From positions 12,586 through 76,585 of the forward strand of contig JBBSEW010000009.1 of NCBI GenBank assembly GCA_038239305.1: a stretch of DNA of 64,000 nt. The letters are read 5' to 3'. A program made the translations under genes and the position numbers. Under the pieces are notes generated by a model that was given only the letters and a program-made list of their open reading frames with translations, had not been told where the DNA came from and did no database searches. Of this stretch, positions 33,275 to 41,524 are shown in pieces. The stretch is from JALYUA01 sp038239305 (GTDB lineage: Bacteria; Acidobacteriota; Thermoanaerobaculia; UBA5066; Gp7-AA6). Positions within the stretch are counted from its first letter, which is position 1. Each line of letters begins with the position of its first letter.

Positions 33275-35356
33275 CTACGGCAGCGAGAAGGTGATCACGA
33301 GCAGCGCCGCCATCTGCTGGCGCGTGACCGGGGAATTCGGGCAGTAATCGCCGGACCCGCAGCCGGACGTGATGCCCCGCGCGACGAGCTCCTGGATCCA
33401 CGGCGAATAGGCGCTCGAGCAGGGGACGTCGGAAAACGGCGCGGTCGTACAGGGAGGAGGCGTGTAGGTCGCGCCGTCGCTCGTCCGCAGCAGGAAGACC
33501 GCCATCTGCGCCCGCGTGACCGGGTCGTTCGGGCAGAACGCGCCGAATCCGCATCCCGCGGTGATGTCCCGGACCGACATCTCGTTGATCCAGGCCGCGA
33601 ATCCGTTGGAGCATGGGACGTCCGTGAAAAGCGCGGCGATGCAGGCGGGAGGCGTATAGGCGGCGCCGCCCTTTGATTTGAGGAGAAAAACCGCCATCTG
33701 GCCGCGCGTCACCGACGAGGTCGGGCAATAGAGCGTTCCGCTGCAGCCCGCAGCGATCGAGTCGAGGAAGAGCTTCACCACGAAAGGGTGGAACGGGTTC
33801 GACGGCGGCACGTCCGCGAAGTCGTAGAAGAAAGCTCCCGTGAGAGTGGACGGCGCGGTCGCGGGATTCGTGACGACGACGTCGGCCTTTCCGACCGCAT
33901 GCGCAGAGGCCGTCGCGACGATCGACGTCAGGGTCGAAGAGGTGACGGTCGCCGCGGAACCGCCGATCGACACCGTGGCGTTGCTGGCGAAATTCGAGCC
34001 CGAGATCGTCACGCTCGTTCCGCCCGCGCTGGAACCGAAGGCCGGACTGATTCCGGAGGCGGACGCCGGGCCTGTCACCGCGCAGTGATTGCCGCCGTCT
34101 CCATACAGCCAGCGGATCGCGTCCTGATCATCGGTGCCGAGCGTCGTGCGGTTCTGCACGATCGACCTCATCTGCGCCGCAGCCTCGTCGCCGCGGCACG
34201 TGTCGTGGGGCGAAGCAGCCTGGTCGGAGTGTCCGAGCCCCAGCGTGTGGCCGAGCTCGTGCGTCATGACGGCCTGCGTCGTGGCGGACCCGTAAAGATT
34301 GGTCGAGCAGTACGAACGGAGCTCGACGGTGCCGCCGACGATCGTCGCGTAGCTTTCGCCTCGCCAGCTGTTGCCGCCGCCGCCCATCGGCCCGCCGCAT
34401 CCGATCACGCCCGCGCCGGAGAGACACGTACTCCAGCCGCAGCCGAGCGCCGAAGAAGTCGCGTTCAGATAGATCACGTTCCCGGTTCCCGTGCCGGCCG
34501 TGTAGTTAATCGTCGAGCTCGGATCGTTTGTCCACGCGGCCAGGGCTCCCGTCGCCTCGGCCGTTCCGCCGCCCGTGATGTTCGCGGTGCCGTTGAAGGA
34601 CCAGACCGCGGTCGCATCATTGTTGTAGCGCCAGAGACCGCCGATATTCGCCCAGTCGGGCGAGCGAGCCTCCATCGCCTTGTCCGGATGATTGACCGCC
34701 GAGAGTGCGCCCACCGGGGAACCCGCTCCGTCCCCCTCGAAGGCGCCGGTCAGGATCGAGGCCAGGAATTCGAGAAGAGGTCTCGTCGTCGGAGGATCAA
34801 CCGCCGAGAGATCCGCCGCTGCGATGCTCACTCCGGGATGGACGCCGACGGCGAGGTCCGGGACGGCAAAGCGCGCGCCGGCTTCGTCCTGCCAGACTTC
34901 GAATTTACCGAGCAGCATCTCGGCCGTCTGGAACTCCCCTTCCGCGCGGGTGATGGCGAAGACGACGACTTCGCGCCCCGGGATGTACTCGGGCTTCCCC
35001 CAGAGCTGGAAGAAACGTCCGTCGGGAAGAGTCCCTCCGACCTGGTGAAGAACGAGGCTCCCGGGCAGACGCCCTTTGAGCACGGTGATCGGCTCGATCA
35101 CGCTGACGGATTCGGGCCGGCCCGCCGAATCGACGGACAGGTCGCTCGAGAGGACGATGCCGTGGACGACCACGTCGGCTCTCCGATACAGCTCGGCGTC
35201 CGAGATCGGAATGATCGACGTCGCCGTCGCGCTCCGTGTCCCGGCGAGCGAGCCGGCGAGGACGAGAAGCGTCAGGAAGAGGAGCGGGAGGAGGCGGAAT
35301 GACGGACGCGCGGACCTCGGGCCCGAACGAACGGACCTCGGGCAGAGATGGGTCAT
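33275..35356 (-). CDS. Secreted matrixin-like zinc metallopeptidase with IPT domain and three SLH-like modules
   Basis: I choose the ATG at 35356 (693 residues), just before a hydrophobic export segment (FRLLPLLFLTLLVLAGSLAG). The longer open frame upstream is Arg/Ser-rich and looks non-coding. Residues ~45-200 are an N-terminal domain with ADVVVHGIVLSS. Residues ~220-420 are a matrixin-like metzincin with the zinc site HELGHTLGLGHS (~363), followed by LGTDDQDAIRWLYG, the usual end of such domains. Residues ~432-508 are an IPT/TIG domain (GTSVTISGSNFASNATV). Three SLH-like modules fill ~510-693. It lies 38 bases upstream of the M12-type gene, so the two are probably transcribed together. Confidence 0.85.
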   Translation of the reverse strand: MTHLCPRSVRSGPRSARPSFRLLPLLFLTLLVLAGSLAGTRSATATSIIPISDAELYRRADVVVHGIVLSSDLSVDSAGRPESVSVIEPITVLKGRLPGSLVLHQVGGTLPDGRFFQLWGKPEYIPGREVVVFAITRAEGEFQTAEMLLGKFEVWQDEAGARFAVPDLAVGVHPGVSIAAADLSAVDPPTTRPLLEFLASILTGAFEGDGAGSPVGALSAVNHPDKAMEARSPDWANIGGLWRYNNDATAVWSFNGTANITGGGTAEATGALAAWTNDPSSTINYTAGTGTGNVIYLNATSSALGCGWSTCLSGAGVIGCGGPMGGGGNSWRGESYATIVGGTVELRSYCSTNLYGSATTQAVMTHELGHTLGLGHSDQAASPHDTCRGDEAAAQMRSIVQNRTTLGTDDQDAIRWLYGDGGNHCAVTGPASASGISPAFGSSAGGTSVTISGSNFASNATVSIGGSAATVTSSTLTSIVATASAHAVGKADVVVTNPATAPSTLTGAFFYDFADVPPSNPFHPFVVKLFLDSIAAGCSGTLYCPTSSVTRGQMAVFLLKSKGGAAYTPPACIAALFTDVPCSNGFAAWINEMSVRDITAGCGFGAFCPNDPVTRAQMAVFLLRTSDGATYTPPPCTTAPFSDVPCSSAYSPWIQELVARGITSGCGSGDYCPNSPVTRQQMAALLVITFSLP

Positions 35357-35833
35357 ACCGCCGGATAGGCAACGCCCGTACCCGCGCGTACGACTTCCGC
35401 AACTCGTTGAATCCACGTCTCGCGCTCCGCCGGCGGTCCGCCAAGGTGACGAAAAGCGACCGCGCGGAGAGGGGCGCAGTGACGGAATACCGTCCGATCG
35501 ATTTGCCGGAGACGGCTGCCCTGCATGCCGGGCGCGGAACCCGGCGTCCGCGAGTGAGGAGAAAGGAAAGTCCCGGTCGCCCGGGGCGTTCTTTTCTCCC
35601 CACCCTCCGCGGGCGGGAGAATTCATGGAAGTTCGACCATACGCCGCTCGGGAGCGGGACGCAACCGGGCGATCAGTCTTCCGTGGGCAGTTATCAGTTA
35701 TCAGTTATCAGTTGTCGGTTATCAGTTATCGGTTTTCGGTTCGGGCGCCGGTAGTCGTCTCCCTTCTTCTCCATCATCGCTCGCATCCCGGACTGGAACC
35801 CGGAACCCAACACGGACAACTCGCTCTCCCGCC
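35357..35833. other. Intergenic region with short tandem repeats
   Basis: About 480 bases separate the metallopeptidase gene from the end of the regulator operon. The only clear structure is the repeat at 35689-35740. No gene or terminator is convincing. The metallopeptidase promoter should lie in the left part. Confidence 0.45.
35689..35740. repeat. Tandem repeat of AGTTATC heptamers
   Basis: About seven copies of the heptamer AGTTATC, some degenerate (AGTTGTC, GGTTATC), lie just beyond the stop of the response regulator gene. This is an AT-rich island in GC-rich DNA. Its function is unknown. Confidence 0.85.
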
Positions 35834-36571
35834 TCAACGCATCTCCGTCGCCTTCAGTGCCGCCTCGACTCGCGTGCGGACGTTCAGCTTTCGGAAGAGG
35901 CTGTGCAGATGCACCTTGACGGTGTGCTCCTTGATCCTCAGCATCGTGGCGAGCTCCTTGTTGCGATATCCATCGCCGAGGAGCCCGAGGAGCTGACTCT
36001 CGCGGGGAGTCAGAGCGGGCGTTCCCGAGGAAGAGGGACGCGCGCCGCTCTGGAGACTGATGAGAGCTCGCGCGATCGCGGGCCGGCGGGCCCAGAGCTG
36101 TCCGCCGGCCACCGCGTCGAGCGCCTGGAACAGCTGGGGAAGGCCCTCGTCGCGGCCCACGACGCCGGCCGCACCGTAACGGAGGATGCGGCCGACCGCT
36201 CGTTCGTCGGCGCGCGCGGAGAGAACGAGGATCTTCGAGTCCGCCCAGACCGAGCGCAGCCTTGCGAGGAGCGCCTCGGGAATCGAGCCGAGAGTATCGG
36301 CGTCGAACAGCAGGATGTCCGGACGCTCGTTCTGGAGAAGGGCCACGAGATCGCCGCCGCTCGGTACCCTGTGCCCCATTCGAAAAGTTTCGCTTCGCGC
36401 GATCTGCTCCGCGACGCAGTCCCGGAGGAGCGCGTTCTCGGAGGCGATCCAGACGACCGGGCCCGTGCCCGCGCCGCTGGTGCTGGTGCTGGTGCTGGAG
36501 GACGTGCTTCTGCTCGTGCCTGGTCCTGTGCCTGTGCCTGTGCCTGTGCCCGTGCCTGTAGATGGGCTCAT
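35834..36571 (-). CDS. LuxR/NarL-type response regulator with degenerate receiver
   Basis: The ATG at 36571 overlaps the TGA of the upstream kinase gene (ATGA), which supports this start. The 245-residue protein opens with a low-complexity Gly/Thr/Ser segment (residues ~4-36) encoded by GTGCCT-type repeats. Residues ~39-155 form a receiver-like domain with D90 in DILLFDAD. The usual acidic pair is replaced by SE (WIASENALL), and the conserved lysine is an arginine (GVVGRDEG). Residues ~185-240 are a LuxR-type helix-turn-helix (LTPRESQLLGLLGDGYRNKE). It is probably a DNA-binding output partner of the two other genes in the operon, perhaps controlled without phosphorylation. Confidence 0.85.
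   Translation of the reverse strand: MSPSTGTGTGTGTGTGPGTSRSTSSSTSTSTSGAGTGPVVWIASENALLRDCVAEQIARSETFRMGHRVPSGGDLVALLQNERPDILLFDADTLGSIPEALLARLRSVWADSKILVLSARADERAVGRILRYGAAGVVGRDEGLPQLFQALDAVAGGQLWARRPAIARALISLQSGARPSSSGTPALTPRESQLLGLLGDGYRNKELATMLRIKEHTVKVHLHSLFRKLNVRTRVEAALKATEMR
36475..36560. repeat. GTGCTG/GTGCCT hexamer repeats inside the response regulator gene
   Basis: Bases in this stretch are runs of GTGCTG and CTGTGC-type hexamers encoding alternating Gly/Thr and Ser/Thr. Because the unit is six bases, changes in copy number would lengthen or shorten the N-terminal linker without breaking the frame. Confidence 0.8.
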
Positions 36572-37959
36572 GTCTGCCTTCCCGATCCCGCGTCGCCTTC
36601 CTGGCCCGACTTCTCCCGGGTTTCCTGCTCGATGAAAGACGTGATCGCCTCGGCAAGAGTCTCGCGGATCGAGTCGCGCACCGAGGTGTCGCGAAGCACC
36701 GGAGCTCCCGGGACGAAACGGGACTCGGCCGCCGCCGGAAGGGTCGGAACGGCCGGGACGGCGCCGGGCACGCGCACTCCGGGGGTTCGCGGCGTCCGCC
36801 TTCGCTCCTCGCCGGCAATTCGCCGGGAGCCCCGGGGGAATCGGAAGTGGAGCGTCGTCCCGCGGCCGATCTCGCTCCGCAGGCGCATCTCGCCTCCGAC
36901 GGATTCGGTGTGGTACCGGATTCCGATGAGCCCGCTGTGCGAGGAATCGAGCAGGTCTTCCATCGTCGTCCTCACGTTGAATCCGACGCCGTCATCGGAA
37001 ACGGAGATGGACGTCGACTGGTCCGAGAACGCCACGACGATCCGCACGGCGCCGGCCTTCGCGTGCTTGCGAACGTTCGTCAGCGCTTCGCGGATCAGCC
37101 GGGTCGCCTCTTCCACCTGGCTCTGCGGCATCTCTCCTTCGCCTTCGACCCGTACCGTCACGGTGACTCCGGTCTCTCGCGTGAAGTCGTCGGCATAGGA
37201 GCGCAGCCAGGGCAGAAACTGTTCCGCGCTCACGGGGGGCGACCGCAGCTCCAGCAGGAACTGCCGCGCCTCGCGCACCGTGTCGTGAAGCAGGTCGTGC
37301 AGCCGCGCCAGTTCGTTCTCGAGCCGCGTGCTTGCGCCGGAAGAGGTCTCGAGGCTCAGGCAGAACTCGTGGTGCTGGAGCTCGAGCGACGCGCACACTT
37401 CCGCGTGCAGCTTCGCCGACAGGAGAGTCTGGAGATGGCCGTCATGCAGTTCGGACGCCCATCGGGAACGCTCGAGCGCGATGGCCTGCTGCCGGCTCAA
37501 CTCCGACTTGCGCAGCGCGGTGAGGCAGCGGCCCATCGCCGCCGCGACGGCTTGCGCTTCCCGAACCTGCGACCGGCGAAATCGGCCCCGCCGGGTCCAG
37601 AGAGCCGCGATGCCGCGCCAGCTGTTCAATCCGGCGTAGGGAATCAGAATCGTTTCCGAGTCCCGCGGAACGGGTGTTCGGAGCCGAACGGTTTCCGATC
37701 CTCCGAGGGCGCTCGAAAGCGTCGCCTCGGTCACGGCGGGGACTTCGTCCGTCTGGTCCTCCGGGAGGATCCGCAACCAGCGCTCTCCCTCAATCACGAA
37801 GAGGGCTACGCCGAAGGACAGACCGGAGCGGGCGATCTCGCTCGCCCACAGCCTCAGGATCTCATCGATGTCCGGACAGCGCGACGCGAGCTCGAGCGCG
37901 CTGGAAGTCGCCTCCGCGAGCCACACGCGGCGCCGCGAAGACCACCCGAGAGGATTCAT
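36568..37959 (-). CDS. Cytoplasmic GAF-type sensor histidine kinase (HisKA_3 family)
   Basis: The 463-residue protein has no transmembrane segment. Residues ~15-150 look like a GAF sensor domain. The dimerisation/phosphoacceptor motif is ELHDGHLQTLLSAKLHAEV (His ~170), as in NarX/DegS-type HisKA_3 kinases. The ATPase domain has REALTNVRKHAKAG (N box, ~288) and SVSDDGVGF (G box, ~325). The final ~85 residues form a Pro/Ala/Arg-rich tail. Its start overlaps the stop of the 216-residue regulator by four bases, and its stop overlaps the start of the next regulator, so all three are translationally coupled. The signal is unknown. Confidence 0.9.
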   Translation of the reverse strand: MNPLGWSSRRRVWLAEATSSALELASRCPDIDEILRLWASEIARSGLSFGVALFVIEGERWLRILPEDQTDEVPAVTEATLSSALGGSETVRLRTPVPRDSETILIPYAGLNSWRGIAALWTRRGRFRRSQVREAQAVAAAMGRCLTALRKSELSRQQAIALERSRWASELHDGHLQTLLSAKLHAEVCASLELQHHEFCLSLETSSGASTRLENELARLHDLLHDTVREARQFLLELRSPPVSAEQFLPWLRSYADDFTRETGVTVTVRVEGEGEMPQSQVEEATRLIREALTNVRKHAKAGAVRIVVAFSDQSTSISVSDDGVGFNVRTTMEDLLDSSHSGLIGIRYHTESVGGEMRLRSEIGRGTTLHFRFPRGSRRIAGEERRRTPRTPGVRVPGAVPAVPTLPAAAESRFVPGAPVLRDTSVRDSIRETLAEAITSFIEQETREKSGQEGDAGSGRQT

Positions 37960-38606
37960 CGCGGCTCCGTCTTCTCGCCGGACGCGATGAGATCGCCGTA
38001 TCGCCGCGCGAGCAGCGCCGCTTCGACACGACCGCGGAGACCGAGCTTGCCGATGACACTCGCCACGTGGCTCGCGACCGTCTTCTCGGAGAGCCCCGTC
38101 TTACTGGCGATCTCCCGGTTCATCATCCCCCGGCCGAGAAGGGAGAGGACTCCCCGTTCTCGTGCCGTCAGCGAGTCGAGGGGAGCGGACGCCGGGGCGC
38201 GTGTCAGCACGGCGGAGGTCGCCATGCGGCTCGCCCAGATGCCTCCCCCGGCGACCGACCGGATCGCCCGCAGGATTGTCTCTACCGAGCTGTCCTTGTG
38301 CAGAAAACCGCGGGCCCCCGCGGCGACGGCTCGTTCCTCGATCTCGCGCTCGAGGTGGGCGGTCAGAACGATCGCCCGCGTTTCCGGGGAGGCGGCGGAC
38401 AGTTGCTCGAGGACGCCGAAGCCGTCGCAGCGGGGCATCGTGAGGTCGAGGATCAGAACGTCCGGCTTCTCGAGTCCGACCAGCAGGAGCGCGGCATTTC
38501 CGTCCGCTGCCTCGCCGACGAGAGAGATCTCGGCGCTCATCGAAAGCGCCTTCCGCAGTCCCTCGCGAAAGAGAGGATGATCGTCGGCAATCGCGATTCG
38601 GATCAC
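37956..38606 (-). CDS. NarL/FixJ-family response regulator
   Basis: This 216-residue protein has a complete receiver domain: the acidic pair in IAIADDHPLFREGL, the phosphoacceptor D54 in LILDLTMP, T82 and K104 in GFLHKDSS. The C-terminal helix-turn-helix is LTARERGVLSLLGRGMMNRE followed by GLSEKTVASHVASVIGKLGL. It is the first gene of a three-gene operon and is the probable phosphorylation target of the histidine kinase that overlaps it by four bases. The regulon is unknown. The divergent DUF1800/SLH operon across the 370-base gap is a candidate target. Confidence 0.92.
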   Translation of the reverse strand: MIRIAIADDHPLFREGLRKALSMSAEISLVGEAADGNAALLLVGLEKPDVLILDLTMPRCDGFGVLEQLSAASPETRAIVLTAHLEREIEERAVAAGARGFLHKDSSVETILRAIRSVAGGGIWASRMATSAVLTRAPASAPLDSLTARERGVLSLLGRGMMNREIASKTGLSEKTVASHVASVIGKLGLRGRVEAALLARRYGDLIASGEKTEPR

Positions 38607-38974
38607 CGATTCACTCCCGGCCTTCCGGCAGCCTCACAGAAGAGCCGCCCGTCGTCATAGAACTAAGATTCTAGTACTAAACCCTAAGAGCCTAACAATC
38701 CGCATTGCGGATGCGGCCAGGGGCCCCGAACCCCCATCCTGTCGCGAGACAAATGCACAGGGCCCCCTGCTGGTCGAAACCGGCGCGGAGCAATGGCGGG
38801 AAAGAGAGAGCGTCGAGGGCCGACCGCGGCGTTCTCTTTTCTTCGTCGGAAGCCGCAGCCAGGAATTCCGCCTCTCCCGAGGCGATGGGATCCCTTCTTT
38901 TGTCGACGCGAAGCCACTTTCCCACCTCGAATCCCATTCCGGACGAGGGAGCGTTTACTCAACAGCCGAGGTGC
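38607..38974. other. Divergent promoter region between the regulator operon and the DUF1800 operon
   Basis: This ~370-base gap should carry promoters for both operons. Bases ~38657-38697 are AT-rich (ACTAAGATTCTAGTACTAAA), unlike the surroundings. They are followed at 38698-38712 by a perfect seven-base inverted repeat with a one-base spacer (ATCCGCA T TGCGGAT). This could be a regulator binding site, but nothing in the sequence shows which protein would bind. Confidence 0.45.
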
Positions 38975-41521
38975 ATGATGAGGAAGAGCCCGCAGATTCT
39001 CCGTTCCGATCGATCGGAACCGGCGTGGACGCCGGCCCGTTCGGTTTTCGTCGTCCTGCTGCTCGCGCTGGCCGGGCTCGGATTCGGTGGTCCGGCGCAC
39101 GCCCAGAGCGTGCCCGAGCCAGCGGAGCTCGGTTCCGCCGACGACACGGCGAGCGTCGAGAAGACCACCGTGGAGCCAGAGGTCAAGTCCGTCGCCAGGA
39201 CGGCCGGGACCCTGTCCACCACGTCGGTCAGCCAGGTCGCTTCCATCCTTCCCGCCTCCGGCGGCGCGTCGGGAGGCGGCTTGAGCATCCTCCGCGGCAA
39301 CTTCTTCCAGGCGGGCGCCACCGTCAAGGTCGGCGGCGCCGCGGCCGGAGTCGTCGCCATTCCGAGCGGCACGCAGATCAACGTCGCGATTCCCGCGCTT
39401 CCGGCGGGCACCCTGAACGACGTCATCGTGACGAACCCGAACGGGCGCATAGGCTCGCTGCCCGAAGCGTTCTTCTCGAACTTCACGGACGTTCCCTTCA
39501 ACGATCCGAACCACGACTTCGTGGAGCAGCTCGTCCGGATGAAGGTGACGGCCGGCATCGGGGGCGGCAACTACGGCCCCGGGCAGGGTGTCACCCGCGG
39601 ACAGATGGCGGTTTTCCTCGTCAAAGCGAAATACGGGCCGAACTTCGTCCCGCCGCCCGCCAAGGGAACCATTTTCGCCGACGTTCCCATCGGTGCTTTT
39701 GCGGCCGCCTACATCGAACAGATCTACAACGACGGGATCACGGCCGGCTGCGGAGGCGGAAACTACTGCTCGGCCTCGTCGATCACCCTCGAGCAGATGG
39801 CGGTCTTCATCCTGCGCAGCTCGCACGGAATTTCGTACGTGCCGCCCGCGCCGACCGGCGTGTTCTCCGACCTCCCGACGACGAGCGGCTTCGCTCCGTG
39901 GGGCGAGCAGGTCAACCGTGAAGGAGTCTTCACGGGAATCGGCGGCGGGAAGTTCGGAACCGGAACCGTGACCTCCCGCGCGGTCATGGCGAGCATGATC
40001 GTCCGCGCCTTCCAGGAGCCGGATGTCGTCCGCTTCCTGCAGCAGGCGAGCTGGGGACCGACGAGCACCCTGATCCAGACGGTCCAGGCCCTCGGGATCA
40101 AGGGCTGGCTCCAGTCGCAGTTCTCGACACCCTCGGGCGGATGGCCGACGCTCACCCTCTTCCCCTCCAACGTGTCGGGAAGCTGCAACTCGACCTGCCA
40201 GCGCGACAACTACTCCATGTATCCGCTGCAGAACAAGTTCTTCACGAAGGCGATGTACGACGGTGACCAGCTCCGGCAGCGGGTGGTCTTCGCGCTCCAC
40301 CAGATTCTCGTCATCTCGGGCAGGGACATCCAGCAGCCGAGCTGGGTCTCGCCGTACCTCAAGATCCTCGACGCCAACGCGTTCGGGAACTACCGCGACA
40401 TCCTTTTCCAGCTGACCTACAACCCGGGCATGGGTTCGTACCTCAACATGTCCACCAGCACGAAGTTCAACCCGAACGAGAACTACGGCCGCGAGATCAA
40501 CCAGCTCTTCTCGGTCGGCCTGAACCTCATCAATCCCGACGGCACTGACATCCTCGACGGAAACGGGGATTCGATTGACACGTACACCCAGACGACGATC
40601 GACAATTTCGCGCTGGTCTTCACGGGTTTCTACATCGCGAATGCGGCTCCGGGAACGCCCGATTACATCTCCCCCATGTCCTTGAATGCCGGCAACCACG
40701 ACACGGGCACGAAAGCGCTCCTGAACGGTTTCACTCTGTCCGCCGGACAGACCGGGGACGCGGATGTCAGCCAGGCGATCGACAACATCTTCGGTCATCC
40801 GAACCTCGGACCGTTCGTCAGCCACCACCTGATCACCGAGCTGGTCACGTCGAACCCCAGCCCTGGTTACATCGAGCGCGTGGCGAACATCTTCAATGAC
40901 GACGGGACCGGCGTCCGCGGCAACCTCCAGGCGGTCGTCCAGGCGATCCTTCTCGATCCGGAGGCCCGCGGCTCTTCCAAGAGCGATCCGATCTACGGGC
41001 AGCTCAAGGAGCCGGCCGTTTTCATGAACCAGATCCTGCGGGCGTTCGACGCGAAGTCAGCCAATCTCGCAACCGCCAGCGACGGCGTCCTGAACGGCCA
41101 GGCTCAGGCGATGTCGCAGGACATCTTCCAGCCGCCGACGGTGTTCAACTACTACCCCGCGGACTTCGTCGTTCCGGGCACCACGAATGTGTCGGGCCCC
41201 GAGTACGGCATCTACACGGCGACGGAAGCGCTGCGCCGGGCCAATTTCGTCAACACGATGGTCTTCTCGACCATCCCGGTCGGGACCAACAGCCCGAACG
41301 GAACGGCTCTCGACTTCTCGAAGTACCTTCCCCTGTCCCCGAACGCTCCGGCGCTCGTGGCCGAGCTCAACCGGATCCTCATGTACAACAGCATGTCGAC
41401 GCAGATGCAGCAGACGATCATCGACGCCGTCAATGCGATCCCGGCGACGAGCGGAGCCCTTCGCGTCAAGCAGGCGGTCTATCTCATAGCGTCATCCTCG
41501 CAGTTTCAGGTAAAGAGGTAA
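38975..41521 (+). CDS. DUF1800 protein with N-terminal IPT and three SLH-like modules
   Basis: Two adjacent ATG codons (38975 and 38978) follow GAGGTG, and the second has the better spacing. The ~848-residue protein has a basic N-terminus and a signal peptide (FVVLLLALAGLGFGG...AHAQ). Residues ~85-168 form an IPT/TIG domain. Residues ~170-350 are three SLH-like modules, only the middle one with the CX5C pair (TAGCGGGNYCS). Residues ~350-848 match DUF1800 (FLQQASWGPTSTLIQ, QRVVFALHQILVISG, NYGREINQLFSVGL, FVSHHLITELV). DUF1800 proteins usually pair with DUF1501 proteins, as here. Their biochemical role is not established. In this protein the SLH modules sit N-terminally, unlike all the others in the window. 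Confidence 0.87.
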   Translation: MMRKSPQILRSDRSEPAWTPARSVFVVLLLALAGLGFGGPAHAQSVPEPAELGSADDTASVEKTTVEPEVKSVARTAGTLSTTSVSQVASILPASGGASGGGLSILRGNFFQAGATVKVGGAAAGVVAIPSGTQINVAIPALPAGTLNDVIVTNPNGRIGSLPEAFFSNFTDVPFNDPNHDFVEQLVRMKVTAGIGGGNYGPGQGVTRGQMAVFLVKAKYGPNFVPPPAKGTIFADVPIGAFAAAYIEQIYNDGITAGCGGGNYCSASSITLEQMAVFILRSSHGISYVPPAPTGVFSDLPTTSGFAPWGEQVNREGVFTGIGGGKFGTGTVTSRAVMASMIVRAFQEPDVVRFLQQASWGPTSTLIQTVQALGIKGWLQSQFSTPSGGWPTLTLFPSNVSGSCNSTCQRDNYSMYPLQNKFFTKAMYDGDQLRQRVVFALHQILVISGRDIQQPSWVSPYLKILDANAFGNYRDILFQLTYNPGMGSYLNMSTSTKFNPNENYGREINQLFSVGLNLINPDGTDILDGNGDSIDTYTQTTIDNFALVFTGFYIANAAPGTPDYISPMSLNAGNHDTGTKALLNGFTLSAGQTGDADVSQAIDNIFGHPNLGPFVSHHLITELVTSNPSPGYIERVANIFNDDGTGVRGNLQAVVQAILLDPEARGSSKSDPIYGQLKEPAVFMNQILRAFDAKSANLATASDGVLNGQAQAMSQDIFQPPTVFNYYPADFVVPGTTNVSGPEYGIYTATEALRRANFVNTMVFSTIPVGTNSPNGTALDFSKYLPLSPNAPALVAELNRILMYNSMSTQMQQTIIDAVNAIPATSGALRVKQAVYLIASSSQFQVKR

Positions 41522-41524
41522 GCG

